64,000 nt of DNA from Selaginella tamariscina (lineage: Eukaryota > Streptophyta > Lycopodiopsida > Selaginellales > Selaginellaceae), in contig PUQB01000068.1 in NCBI GenBank assembly GCA_003024785.1, forward strand, positions 1 to 64,000, read 5' to 3'. The notes beneath the pieces are model-generated. The model saw only the letters and a program-made list of their open reading frames with translations, searched no databases and was not told where the DNA came from. Positions 18,135 to 42,885 of the stretch are shown one piece after another. Every line of letters starts with the position of its first letter. The stretch's first letter is position 1. The translations under genes were made by a program, and so were the position numbers.

Positions 18135-18620
18135 GATGTTTACATGCAGTTTTGCTAACATCGTTAAGCACTCACAGATAGTTTTAATAAAGTATACATG
18201 CAGTTTTGCTAACATCGTTAAGCACTCACAGATAGTTTTATTAAAGTATACATATGTCATATATAAATGAAAATGGAAGTATACATATGTCATATATAAA
18301 TGAAACATGGTAATCACCGAAGGTTATGTGGATGTTTACATGCAGTTTTGCTAACATCGTTAAGCACTCACAGATAGTTTTATTAAAGTATACATATGTC
18401 ATATATAAATGAAATATGGTAATCACTCAGTTTTAATAAAGTATACATATGAAGTATACATATGTCATATATAAATGTTATTAAAGTATACATATGTCAT
18501 ATATAAATGAAATATGGTAATCACTCAGTTTTAATAAAGTATACATATGAAGTATACATATGTCATATATAAATGAAATATGCAGTTTTAATAAAGTATA
18601 CATATGTCATATATAAATGG
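18135..18620. repeat. Minisatellite after the PPR gene
   Basis: Units combining CAGTTTTGCTAACATCGTTA, AGCACTCACAGATAGTTTTA, TTAAAGTATACATATGTCAT and ATATAAATGAAATATGGTAA recur in full or shortened form about ten times. The first three copies are about 50-170 bp long and later ones shrink to about 60 bp of the AAAGTATACATATGTCATATA part. It probably lies in the 3' UTR or intergenic region. Leftward open frames here encode only repeat peptide. Confidence 0.9.
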
Positions 18621-18635
18621 ATGTTTAAAATTTAA

Positions 18636-18709
18636 TGGCCCATGCAGGTCTCGAACCTGCGACCTTCGCGTTATTAGCACGACGCTCTAACCAGCTGAAC
18701 TAATAGGCC
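18636..18709 (-). tRNA. trnI-AAU: tRNA-Ile (AAT anticodon)
   Basis: 74 nt read leftward. The acceptor stem GGCCTAT pairs with ATGGGCC (one G-U pair), the discriminator base is A, and no CCA is encoded. The D arm contains AGTTCAGCTGGTTAGAGC, the anticodon loop is CTAATAA with AAT at 18673-18675, and the T arm is CAGGTTCGAGACCTG. No intron. Box A and box B matches are standard, so this is a nuclear-type gene. The 3' flank continues AAATTTTAAAC without an immediate long T run on the transcript strand. Confidence 0.97.
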
Positions 18710-18804
18710 ATCTTGTTTATATTTTCAAAGGAATCTCTATATGTACTCAATATTTTCCAGCTAAAGATTTGATTTTTCCCGCCTAGGGATCTATTGCTAC
18801 GGCT

Positions 18805-27507
<8,703 letters not shown>

Positions 27508-27509
27508 TG

Positions 27510-28118
27510 AGATTCGTATTATATCTTCTAATGGATATTAAATATTTGTTAATAGTATTACTTCTTGCTGTCTATCATTAATTATATAATTATGTAATTA
27601 TATAACAAAGTAACATTTCGTTCCGGAATATGTTTAACTATGGACGGTTTATACAAATACACGTGGCTGCGCATGAATACCCAGGTAGGAGTTGAAATAT
27701 TTCTTTTTTTTTATCAATTACCACCGTTTGTTCTTGTAAGGGCACCAGTGGACAATGGCACGAAACTCATCGTATTTGTGAATCAACTCAGTACCAGGAA
27801 AGTCAATTTCATTCTTTTTTTAGTTAATTAGCAAACCCAATTAGTAAGCTATTAGGTTTTTGAATAATCCATTGTGGGCATTTATTGGATAACTCACATT
27901 CAGTGGATATCTCTCTCTCTTCCTAATTTCTTTATAGGTAGGGCTTTTTTACTAAGCTGCATTTCGTATTGGGTAGTGACAGAAATAGAGATCGAACATT
28001 GTGTAATGGCCCCTGTCTTTCCTCATTTTCTAGGGCTTCTCTATGATCTAAGCTGCATTTGATTTTTCTAGGGCTTCCCTATGATCTAAGCTGCATTTCG
28101 TATTGGGTAGTGTTTAGA
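27510..28118. other. Intergenic region with triplicated 5' leader
   Basis: No gene. The leader of the following RRM gene occurs in tandem. CTAAGCTGCATTTCGTATTG with GGGTAGTG is at 27951-27978 and again at 28086-28113, and the CTAGGGCTTC/TCTATGATCTAAGCTG part is at about 28031 and 28069. The first copy even continues with a weak match to the start-codon region (GAAATAGAGATCGAACATTG against GAAGTAGAGATTGACAATG). It looks like a local tandem duplication of the promoter-proximal region. Confidence 0.7.
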
Positions 28119-31100
28119 ATGGCAGAAGTAGAGATTGACAATGAAGAGCTTCTAGATTTCGATGGATCGGATTACGAATTCGGATCTGTGGAGGAAGATC
28201 ATATAGATCGGAATGAAGAACAGGTGAAGAACAGGGAATTCCCCCTGGAAGAGAGTGGGAAATCCATGATTCAAGGACAGATCTGGAAGACGGCGAGTTT
28301 TTCGACACTTCTCCCACGGTGAACATAAATTCTTTCTTTTATTATTTATTTAAACTAACTGCTGCCTGCTAAACACTACCAGTTTTTCTTACATTCTTTT
28401 CTATTGGTATCGCATGTCTTCCCTTCTTTACATATCTTTTGTTATTTCTCGATTTTTATCGCTGATTTTTACGTTAGAGTGTTTTTACTTTTTTCTTTCC
28501 CCGTTTAGTTTTACGAGAGGTGGTTTAGGAAGTTGGAGTTATATTCTTAATTTTTTATATTTTTCAAGGTTAATAGCAACAAGAAACAGAGTGAACACGG
28601 AGCGGTGAAGGATGTTAAACGCAAGCACTCCAACGATATCACGGTACAGATTTGTTTTCTTTTCATTTCTGCATACTTGTTACCTTATATAGTTTAACTT
28701 TCGGTGATGGGATTGGTTTTATATTTTGCTTATTGACTGATTATTCGAACTCGTTACTAGACTACGGGATATCTAGTTAGAGGGGTGTGGAATTAGATAG
28801 AGTTTCAAAGCTATAGGACTTATATGATATATATGTGTGGGCTTGGGAAAGCAGCATGAGAACGGGCATGATAGAAAACGACGTGAATACGAGTATGACT
28901 ATGAAAGGCATCATTATAATGGTAGAGGCCGAAAGGAACCATATGATCGGCGTAATGAAAGATCTGATCGGTAAGTATCTAGATGTATACATATATATCA
29001 TATTATATAGATCTTTCATTATATAAGAGATACATATATACAAGCATAAGATCTTGTATGTCTTGTATAAGTGCTGTTACAACTATGAACATAAACGCTT
29101 ACCAGGATATGATTATATACATACATATACGTATTTGTTATCTATTTTATATTTATCATAGAATTTTTTTGTCTATCTGCTAACGGTCGCAGTGATAGAC
29201 GTCACAGTCGTTTCAGTGACATTTCGGATCGTCCTCGAGGTATTGCACTTTATAATTGCATAAAGCAACTTACAGCTACTGTATTCATCAGTATACATTC
29301 TAACCTTATCAGATGTTATCTTGCAGCTTAGTACACACATACACACACGCACTCACTCACACTCACTCTTGAATATAAGCACATTACACCAGTTAATCAA
29401 AATTTTGTATTAGAATATTTTTAATGGTTGCTGATCGTTAGATAGATTCCTGCAATATCTACCGTTCTAATGCATACAACTTGTAATATTAATATATATC
29501 ATGCACGTAAATTGTAACTACCATATCGTTTCTTATAGCTGCTTATTTTGCATATGCAGGGCCACGCAGCACTCACGCACACACTCGTCCGGGTGCTATT
29601 GGACCCGGAAGACCTCTTAGACCCAATATTCGACCCAGCACTGCAGGGCTCGAGATATTTTCTCCGGTATGGTATATAATTTGTATGCTTGTGTAATTTT
29701 ATTTTTACTAAATTGCGTTGCCACTTAATTATTTTATATCATTTGTTTGTATACTCTATGTCCGTTAAAACTTTATACTACATTTTTCAGGCTCAATTAC
29801 AAGAGTTACTTAATCAAGAACATATGTTAAGGTCTCAGCAAATGCTATTGAGACTTGGTGTTCGTCCGCAGCCTGTGTATCCCCTGGTTGGTGCTAATTT
29901 CCTTCGGCCTCCATTGCCAGGTAATTTTATCAAATATATAATTTATCCTTTCTATGTATATATATACTTAGTAATGGTCTGTTGTACCGACTCATATATA
30001 GCTTTTATATATAGAAGCTATATAGCGTGTAGTAGAACTTACGAGTGATATTGCTGAGACGTAGTGTGTATATGAGGGGGATATATATTTTGTCCGTATC
30101 TTCGTAAGTGTATATGCTGTACATACACTCAAAATATACCACATGTGAATATTTTGTTTGCATATAATTAATGCTAGAACCCCCCACCTCCCCGTCTCTT
30201 TCTCAATATACTTGTAAATACTTCTATGTTTGGATGTCTTGTAAGAACTTGTAAGTACTTGTATGTTTGGATGTCTTGTAAGAATTAAATCAGATCACAA
30301 AATAAATATGGTGTAATCTGAGATCATTATTTGCAGGCTCTGAGCTGCTTCCTCTCATAGATCCAAGAATTCCTGGACGGGGTCCGGGAATGTTCGGTGG
30401 TGTATGCGGCCTGAGACCTTCTAGCGTCAACATGTTATCGCGCCCTTTGTCAAGTGCAGCCGAATTTAGAAGTGATACTCGTGCCGCACGTGAGTTCTAA
30501 TATATATGTACACGCCCATACACGAACATATATATCCATACATGTAGATCATAGTTATATGTGTTTACTGTCTATGTATGTTTTCGGTGACACAAAACAC
30601 ACTTAAACACACACGCAGGCGCACGCGCACTTGTCATATAGATGCATGTATATCTAGATTATAGTATACAGGTAATTATCTTTTTTATGCTCAAACACAT
30701 CAAATTTTGTCTACATATATTTAAACACATCTCCTTTGTCAATTGTAGTAGAAGTGTTATTCCTGAGTCTCAACACACGTTTGAATACTGTTATATATGT
30801 ATGTATGTATGTGTATATTATCGAAATTTTATATGCTTGAGTTTGCCAACGCGTGAACTTCATTCCCTATATACATATAAATACAGATCTTACGATATAT
30901 ACTAAGTTTTATATGTACATTCTCCAGTATTTGTCATGCACATATTATACGACATGATGCATAGGCCCATACGACGTAAATATAAATGTATGTAGATCTT
31001 TTTGTCCTTGAATATAATGTATGTATATGTGTTCAGAACAAGTAAAAAACGAAGGTAAATCAGCTGGAAATGCTGGAAACAAATATGGTGGCAGACACAG

Positions 31101-31470
31101 GCAGGATAAGCCACAGTCCCGTCACAGAGATGATAGACAGGTTTGCTTCAAAGTCCCGTTGTGTTTCTCTGTGTCTGTACGCTCGCGCGTCTGGTTATAC
31201 ATGACTAATACCTATGAGTATGTATATGTGTAATTATATTTTATGTATATTTGTATCCCATGATATTTTACTAAGACGCCTTCTATTTCTTTGATTTCGT
31301 CTGCCCTTATATGATAGCTCAGAGCGTGTCCGCATGTGTGTGTGGACATATGGAAATGTGATACTGCTATGTATACTTATATAGATTCACACTTGGAACT
31401 CAAGTTTGTTCCTTGTTTGATCATATAAATGCTGTCTGATGCATTTACAGTCTTCACTGCATAGAATATC

Positions 31471-31522
<52 letters not shown>

Positions 31523-32592
31523 TGTTCAGTGTGTGTTGTGTGCTTGTGGTGTAACTTGTACCTGTATTATGAGCGATCGCATAAATTTGGTTGATCTTTA
31601 TCAATTTAAAGGGAGGAATTGTGCAGAGGCAGCCTGTGGAGAGCAGTAATGTGATTCAGCTAGGTGGACCCGTCCAAAAAAGCAGGTGACTTCAGTTGCA
31701 TGTGTTATGTTTAAATCAGATAGGTGTACTGGTTTTAAATATATATGTGCTGTAAATACATGATGTGTATTTCTCTATGCAAGTTACTACTGTATATGCA
31801 TTGTATATCACTTATGTTCTTTTAAATATTTTATAAGATTCAAATGTATGTCCAAGTTTGAGATAATGTATTTGTCTACGTATACACACGCATGCCCACA
31901 GATTTATCTCCTTGCTTTATCCAGGGTATTGACTGTTAGCGGATTTCTGGAAAACACTCCTGTCTCGGCCGTTGCTGATGCTTTTGAGAAGCAAGGAAAG
32001 ATCCTGGTATGTGCATATCACAAGTTTAAGTGTAAACTGTATAAAGTAATTAATTTGCAAATAGTATTTTAGCACCGGTAGTCTTAATATTGTACATAGA
32101 TAGCATGCATAGTCGTATCTATAACTTTCGTATGGTATGGTGTTTAAAGTATAGTTGAGATATGATATAAAATATATGTGCATAACATAAGACTGCATAC
32201 GATAGTTAGTTATATGTGTGTGTGTGTGTGTGTGTAGAGATACAGACGCATTAAATAATCTACTATTTTACGCTTTTATATATATACAGGACCTTCGAAA
32301 GAATGCAAGAAGTGATGTTTTCACGATAACATTCTCTAACCTGCAAGAAGCTCTGTCAGCGAAGAGGCATCTGCACAGGTACTTTGTATAGACACATCAA
32401 CTCTGTGTCTATGTACGACTGATGATTCAACTATATATACATCATTTATAGCAAGTATATGGCTAGACATGCCTGTTGTATATGGCCTTGTATGTGTATG
32501 TTCTTCTATATACAGCTGTTCGTTGATAAGGTTAATATGAATGCAGGTCGTTGATTGCTGGCCGGCAGATTTCTGTAGAGTATGCAGTGTGA
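28119..32592 (+). CDS. RNA-binding protein with C-terminal RRM and Arg-rich middle, 12 exons
   Basis: Exons: 28119-28318, 28569-28643, 28852-28970, 29193-29239, 29560-29666, 29791-29920, 30337-30489, 31037-31140, 31612-31685, 31925-32006, 32290-32378, 32547-32592. The N-terminus is acidic (MAEVEIDNEELLDFDGSDYE). The middle is rich in Arg, Asp, His and Tyr (DRKRREYEYDYERHHYNGRG, then DRRHSRFSDISDRPRG), like SR-type or splicing-associated proteins. A Pro/Gly-rich part follows, with a Gln/Leu helix (AQLQELLNQEHMLRSQQMLL). The last three exons form one RRM: RVLTVSGFLENTPVSAVADA, then DVFTITFSNLQEALSAKRHL, then GRQISVEYAV and stop. The beta-1 and beta-3 RNP motifs are only partly canonical (LTVSGF, DVFTITF). 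Exon 1 appears to lose one base near 28280, because the second half reads naturally as DLEDGEFFDTSPT in another frame. I do not recognise the specific orthologue. A nuclear RNA-processing role is inference. Confidence 0.75.
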
Positions 32593-32648
32593 ATTGTAAA
32601 GCTACGGTACCAAATTAATTAACTTTGCTGCTATTATTTTCTTATCTA

Positions 32649-32679
<31 letters not shown>

Positions 32680-32854
32680 ATATATATTAGTGGCAATTGT
32701 TAAAGAATATAGACTTACATACTATCAGTAACCTATAATAAGTATAACTATTTTACACGGGATGTCATGCCATGTTAAGACATATGAATAGTAAGTTCTG
32801 GAGTATGTATACGTGTACATATAAACACAGTATAATCTCTTTCTCCCGCCCCCT

Positions 32855-33153
32855 CTCTGTGCGAGCACGCGCATGTATTTATTTAACAAAAACTGTTAAC
32901 ACTGTTCTGCAGTTACTCCAGCGTTAAATGTAATGTATACAGGCATTTTCTCTCATTGTATGCATCAAATATGCATTATTATAATTGTGTATATATATTT
33001 GGATGTGTATCAATGACCACTAGAACTATATTAAAGCCCGTTATATTATGGATTATAAGGCTCGGCTATCATAAGAGCAGATTTAATTTCGGAAAACAAC
33101 TTCAAATGTATAATTATGCAACATACATACACAAACACAGGTGTGTGTGTGTG

Positions 33154-33200
<47 letters not shown>

Positions 33201-36195
33201 AGAGAGAATGAGAAGAAAGAAATAAATACATACCATGCCGCAGGAATATTCCTTTTCTTCATCGAACTCGTCAGATATTGCTCTAGAATGAGCTTTAGCA
33301 GACTGGTTGCAGTCTCTGTGGACTTCTCTTTAATGTCGTCATAAGGGCTGCTTCATATATCGTCTTCTCTTGAGAAAGTAGAGGTTGTGTGTGTGTGTGT
33401 GTGTCTGTGTGTTGTATGTATACATACATACATACATACATATAGATAGAGAGAGAGAGAGAGCTATCTGCATTATGTAGATCGTATTTATCTATGTTTA
33501 AATGACTTCCCATTATGTGTGTTTGCGTGTCTAAGCAGATCTAGATACAAAACAGTTAAACTGATATGAACTCTGCACGTGCACGTGCGTGTCTGATACA
33601 GTGGAACTTTCATTATTGTAGATAATTAATAATTAGTATCTCGTTTCCAAGGAATATATAAACAAACGTGTAGTGTGTGTGTGTGTGTGTTATACTTCAT
33701 ACCAGTGGCAGCATTTTACGCAGACACTCTTCACACCCATCAACACCGGACTTGTGGCACTTCGTAAGGAACTGAATACCGTCAAAAACAACAGGTGAAG
33801 AGAGGAGGCTAACAATAGTTGGTATAGTGGATGCAACTGTCTTTGTGAAACACAATGCAGACTCCAGCGAAGCCACCAATGCTCTTGTTAGCTCTATTCC
33901 TCCTATGTCGGATCTTCCCTGCGATTGTGATGCCTGTTCAACATAAAATATTAACCGAGATATAGATATGCATATTCAATGCACATAAATACGTACACAT
34001 TCACAGACACACTATACATGCACATGCACATACACAGCATCAGAACATGTATATGAACTCACACATTATCTATGCAAAACATACATATTTACAAATATGT
34101 TATTATTTGTTTGTCTCATTAAGAGTACCAGAGAGTGATAAAGCTATAGCTTGATCGAGCTCACCTTATACAAAATATACACACACATATAAGCACAATA
34201 TATACATACATATACATATACATATATAACACATACACACACACGAGCGCGTGCGCGGGTGCACGCACGCACACACACATATTAATAGAATATAAACGCG
34301 TTCCTTTGCATGTTATAAACGGCGGGGCACATATGTAATTGTTTATATGACAAAATGTCATAAAGAACATGTATATATGCCTTCCTCAATGTATTACAGA
34401 TTGCTGCTGGACGCTTACATGATAAATCTGTTGAAAGAAAGAGTGCTTTAGAGTTACTCTCCACGTTGTAGTATAATCCCTTTGGTCCCAAGCTGAAAAC
34501 AGGCGAGTTTATGGATATGTACAAAGAACAGCTGGAGAACATGGCCACAGATAATGGGAACTCCACAGCAGTTCAATCCAATAATGCCGGCAGAAATTCC
34601 TACACTTGATTCGCAACAGGGTTGTGTGTGTGCGCGCATAATATGCATACATTTCGTAAGTATATAAATAAGTGCCTAGTATATAGTAGTGCGCGCTACC
34701 TTCCATTTGCTTGCTCGCTTGTGTATGTGCGTGCGTGCGTGTGCGTTTGACTAATACTTCATACCAGAACTTACCTGGTTTCAAAGACCAATAGAAAGAG
34801 CATTCTGCTCGCAGAGGCAACTCCACGTTTGTGACACAGAACTGCATTTGTATCACGAGCACGCTCAACCAGAATACCTCACTCACATTGCTATCGGAGT
34901 ATCCTAAGCAAAAGTTCATGATATATAGAGACAGATCTTTGGCGATGAGCTTGCCAAATACAGTCACAAGAACATTTCGAACTTTGTATGACTCTCTCCC
35001 GAAATGCGCATCGGCATGCTCATTTTCTGTAATAATAAAAGTTAATTTTAGTAATTACATTAAGTAAGCGTGATACATACACATATGTCTGATAAGATAA
35101 GTACTATGTATGTACACAAGCAAAGTACATGACAGAGTACAACTAGCGCTGATAATATACAGTAATACAGAACTAACAGCCAACTGATTTGCTTAAGCTG
35201 GAAAATGACTAGTATATATCATCATAAACGAAAGGGAAGTTAAGGCAAAGCTTGTCTGAGCTGTTTAAATTTCAGCAGCTGGAATATACATACTGAAATA
35301 GATGCAAGTAGATGCACACGCATACTTCCTTCCTTTCAAGCTCACATTTCACGAGGAAAAGTTTGACGTCTCGGCTACCGTCGGTAAGCGGAAGTATTTG
35401 TGATGCCGATTTCTCTAATAAGTCCGACGGCTAGGGTTATCTCCATACATTTTTTTCGAGGTGGCCACCACTTCAAAGAGTGAACTGGGAGTTCGCATTT
35501 CTGTAGCAAGTCGATCATGAGTACACACGCATGTATTGTGTGTGTGTGTGTGAAATTATACGCGACAGAGCAAAGTGTGTATAACACAAAACATACATAC
35601 CTTTTTACAAAAACAAATCTGCACCGAAAGGGAAGATTTTGTTGCAAAAAGACGACGTCAATTTGAGAGCATTGCGCTGCGACTGAATCTGCTTAGCGGG
35701 ATCATTATCTGCGTCTTCTACAGGAGACCGTCTTAGCGACGAAATGCTCGCGATAAGAAGCGTGCAGTTCGAGCAAAGCAACTCAACGAGCCTTTCTTTT
35801 GATCGACGATCTGAAGTTCCTGTAGAGAACAAACCAGAGTGTGAAAAACATCGAAAATCTTCAAAAATCTGTATTTTCCATGAGGAAAACACGCCTTTTG
35901 TAGGAAATACAGTTTTTCACGCAGTTTTACACAGAAAATTCGTAAGTTCGCATGGAAAATCCGCACATTTACACAGAAAATACGGATTTCTGCGTGGAAA
36001 TGAACGCTTTCCATTTTACCAGAAAACAAGGGCAAGAAACTTACTTGATCACTTGATCGACAATGCAGGTGACTTCGTTGTTGCCGGACGAATCCGAGAT
36101 CGTAAACCCTAGGAAACGACCTCGTTCGTGGCATCCACTCGGCGGCATAGCCGATCTTCATAGATCTCTAGCGGGAAAAATCAACTTTAGCTGGG
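32855..36195 (-). pseudogene. CAP-D2 pseudogene: Inverted, rearranged partial copy of CAP-D2 (exons 1/2 to 12)
   Basis: Exons and introns of the upstream CAP-D2 gene recur on the other strand in colinear order. Exon 12 with flanking intron is at about 32870-32945, exon 11 at 33240-33375, exon 10 at 33705-33935, intron 9 at about 34290-34330, exon 7 at 34770-34910, exon 6 at 34915-35030, exon 5 remnants at 35340-35515, exon 3 at 35600-35820, and intron 1 with exon 2 at about 36045-36120. Introns are retained, so it arose by DNA duplication, not retroposition. Exon 4 and most of exons 1 and 5 are missing, and stops are frequent. Exons 8-9 (34397-34620) lie in the opposite orientation to the rest, so an internal inversion happened. 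It represents about 4.3 kb of the parent (18.8-23.1 kb) compressed to 3.3 kb. Confidence 0.92.
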
Positions 36196-36978
36196 AAATT
36201 CCTCCGCAAATGTGTCGTGCTAATAAAACTAAAAACCTAGTTAATTTTTCATGCATCGGAATGCGCTTAATGTAAACTCTAATGAATTGAATGCTTGACA
36301 TGTATTAGTATGGTATATAAATTATATACACTGAAAGTTTAAATTTGATTGTACGAATATTAAACACATGTATATAGATGCCGGACATGCTTACGCATAT
36401 ACGCGTGCATATGTGTACCTTGGAAGGATATTCACTCTCTTTATGTTAAACATTCAATGAACGTCAGATACACACACACGACTGTGTACAACTTAATGTT
36501 ACATGTAAACATTAGACGGTGGAAATTCGAAACTGTGTACACAGATTCTAAATCTACAACTTATTTAGACTCAGAACCCCACCCACTTGAAGCAGTCCCC
36601 ACGGAACGTGTCCACACTCGATTACCTGCATGCATCTTTGTACATACATATTATATTAGTACACCATTGAAATATGTACAAGGCACTACTGATACACACA
36701 CACACACACACAGTTATACTACATACGCAGGTTGTGTATAAACACATAGAGAGCACATTGAGAACTGAAGACACCGAGGAGAGAGACGGAGAGAGTTTGC
36801 TGTGTTGTAAACATGTTTAGTGGGCTCACCTTTAAGTTGCCGGACCAATTCAAGGGTTTTCTTTGTCCGAGCTTCTCCGGGCTAAGAGCACATGTCCTGG
36901 TCTTCTTTGCTCGGAGCTTTTCTGCTATAGGAGGGCTGAGAGAGCACCTCCTCCGAACGCGGGTCTTCTTTGCTATTC
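36196..36978. other. Region with no supported gene
   Basis: Contains CA-rich simple sequence near 36460 and 36695 and, from 36850 to 37020, a local repetition of the phrase TCTTCTTTGCTCGGA or TCTTCTTTGCTAT (four times, about 35-60 bp apart). A 142-codon rightward frame (36813-37241) runs through this repetition and overlaps a leftward frame. I do not accept it as a gene. Confidence 0.5.
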
Positions 36979-37581
36979 TCAGGCCTGTTCTTCGAACAGG
37001 CATCTTCTTTGCTCGAACTTATTCACTGTCGGCTTTCTTCTCGCTATGGGGTCGTAGGGCAACTCACCGTCCTCAGGTTCATAGGAAGGTACGAAGAAGT
37101 CCTTCCAGTCATTCCTGTACACCTTTAAGAAACCAGCCTTGTAGTCTCCCACCCATGCCAGTTGATATTTCCGCAGCTCGCTTCCATCACATGGGTCTCT
37201 ATGTACAAACAAGTGGCGCAGCATGCATCCGACTCGTATAAGGGTGCCAGGGAAGAATTCCGACCTGACGAGCTCCTTAGAGACGGGCACCATGAGTGCA
37301 GGTAACCAGCCTCTTGCTAACCACCTTGGAATAGTGGATGCGATACACCTCCTGGGCTGCATAAGCGTCTGTTTTTTGTCCCCGACAATCATGCATGATT
37401 TAGGCACCCTGACGCCAGCCTTATCTTCTTCATGGCCGCATCGTCCCTCTTCATTTTGCTCCGCGATGCGCTTTTGTAGACGCCTTAGCGCAGGAAGAGT
37501 CTTTCCAGAGCGCGTTGCTAACTCTTCCACGGGCTCGTAAGGAAGGCCGGGTATATATAGACGATGTACAGGTATCTTCAC
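36979..37581 (-). CDS. Hypothetical protein, 200 aa, single exon
   Basis: I do not recognise a family. The frame starts MKIPVHRLYIPGLPYEPVEE and has an Arg/Lys-rich helix (ALRRLQKRIAEQNEEGRCGH), then GTLIRVGCMLRHLFVHRDPC and GFLKVYRNDWKDFF, with many Trp, Arg and Pro. The composition looks protein-like and the region is GC-richer than its surroundings. A spliced or truncated transposon or host gene is possible. Upstream, 37600-37700 has weakly similar sequence (TCAACCGGACTCGTTC) that might be another exon. A rightward frame overlaps it but looks like its shadow. Confidence 0.4.
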   Translation of the reverse strand: MKIPVHRLYIPGLPYEPVEELATRSGKTLPALRRLQKRIAEQNEEGRCGHEEDKAGVRVPKSCMIVGDKKQTLMQPRRCIASTIPRWLARGWLPALMVPVSKELVRSEFFPGTLIRVGCMLRHLFVHRDPCDGSELRKYQLAWVGDYKAGFLKVYRNDWKDFFVPSYEPEDGELPYDPIARRKPTVNKFEQRRCLFEEQA

Positions 37582-37699
37582 GTCATTGCTGGAAACCCAA
37601 AAAAGAACTCACCCTTTAGTCCTCAACCGGACTCGTTCTTGGCCGTCTCAGTCCACACGAAGAAATGGCGAAGCATGGATGTACCATCTGCATTCACAG

Positions 37700-38234
37700 G
37701 GTAAAACTGCGACTTGATTAATTAAAATACGGCGAGTTTAATATATAGTTTGTTTAAAACTATTTTAATCTTAAATGCATTATCAGTTTTTAATTATAAT
37801 CTTTTAGAAAGAAACTATATTTTTTTTGTTATGCATACGTAAGTTATGATTTTATTAATTTGTTTATAGTTTGTCTAATAATTATAATTGTAGTTTATCA
37901 AAATATTTACATTTTTGCAATCATATTTAGAACTATACACAGTTTCAGTTTATAAATTTAATCATGTATATATCCGAAATGTATATTAATATGTATAGGA
38001 AATATTAAAAAACTCAACATATATCATTTGGAATACTCTAACCATTCCATCTTTGTAAAATAACTTGAATTATGATGTATATGAAATGTTAACCCTCTAG
38101 TTCATTGTATTGTGCTGTTAATGGGATATAAGCATAATACAAAATTTATTGAACATACCTAAGGAGATAGTTTCAAAAACCATCAATATATGTTTTTGAT
38201 AATATTAAATAGTTAAACAAGATTAATTAAGTAG
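37700..38234. other. AT-rich intergenic DNA
   Basis: Nothing recognisable; it is the likely 3' flank of the leftward DA1 gene. Confidence 0.5.
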
Positions 38235-41584
<3,350 letters not shown>

Positions 41585-41599
41585 TGTATGTGTTTTCCT

Positions 41600-42885
41600 G
41601 CAAATATTCTAAAAAATACAATGTTTACCTCACAATATTCAAAAATAGCAATTTTTACCTCAAATTTCAGCTGGATCCTGGCGCTATAGAATCCTGCTAA
41701 AGGGATTGTAAACTAGAAACAAAGACAAGGCTTAGAAGGCTTACCACGAACACGCCATTATAACACGGCTTCACTGTAGACTCGATCCCCACCGCTAGAT
41801 ACATCGACGGTGAGTATCAGATCAAGTGAATCTTCTGGACATTATGATTTGGAATTTCTTGAATCTATCCCGTTCGATTCTGTAATCATTTATGGACAGT
41901 CCCCATCCAATGTATTTTGTGTGCGATCAGAATTCTACAGGTTGACGTCGATGTAGAGATTTCTTAACCTGGTCCCATTTTGATGTTTTTATGATTGACT
42001 TTTAGAAATAATTATACGTAAAAAATAAAAATAATTAATTAAGCATATGCTTATGTAACGTAATTAATGTGAATAAACTATTATTATAAAATAAAAAGGA
42101 GATGCTTTTATACTCAGTGTATTCAGTGAAGAAGAATTGACAGTGTATATATTGGATAATGACTTGCAAACAGCTCTTTAAGTAGAAAACGCGTGTGTAT
42201 AACATATATATTTATAGGTATATGAACATGTACCCACGTGTGTATAGCGTAAGTATACGCATTTTTGATATTATATATCATTTACCGAAAATTAATTGAC
42301 TTAAAATATATTCTGGCATATTTAAATACATGTTAACGCTTTGGAGAATCTAGATCAGTGGCTCAGATTGAATCTATTTTTCAAACGTATATATATACTT
42401 AATAAATTCATGAGCTAACGTTTATATATTTATGTTATATATAAATTATTATTTAATAATACATAATATTTACATTGTAAGTAATTGAGAAGTAAGACAT
42501 GTGTTTATAAATCAATTATAAAAAATTAAATATTAATTGCTAAGTTTCTAAATACAATATACGTATACAAACTTTTTCATTACCCTTAAGCACCCTTAAT
42601 TCAAAAAGTGCCAAGTGCCGCCATGTAAAGTGTGCAGGTACTCTGCTCAGGATTAGGGTTCTTGCGAGCTCCACAATGGCGAATGCGCCTTTCTCACGGC
42701 CGCCAGGCGCCGTTGCAGGAAAACAACCCCGGCTATGGTGAGCTCGACATCCTGCATTTCTTCAAGGAGCGCGACTATGGCTTACCCGATAAGCTATCGG
42801 AGCGCCGGATTCTATACTTTTTCGAGGGGCGTCGATTGCTTCCCGGGTAAGCAATCAGTCTCTAGGGTGGCAGCGTAGAAGAGGA
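41600..42885. other. Intergenic region between DA1 and the DUF1997-like gene
   Basis: 41585-41830 is probably the DA1 leader. 42000-42600 is AT-rich without a gene. A 72-codon frame at 42632-42850 (LDILHFFKERDYGLPDKLSE, then RILYFFEGRRLLPG) lies just upstream of the next gene. It has two near-repeats of an ILxFF-E-R motif. It may be a 5' exon of that gene, ending at GGGTAAGC, but no acceptor in a sensible place confirms this. Confidence 0.45.

Noticed and set aside
16465..18171. Opposite-strand and shifted frames across the PPR gene
   Set aside because: They are shadows of an intact 579-codon frame with clear PPR repeats.
36813..37241. Rightward 142-codon frame
   Set aside because: It overlaps a more protein-like leftward frame, and its periodic FFARS-type sequence comes from a repeated TCTTCTTTGCTCGGA phrase.
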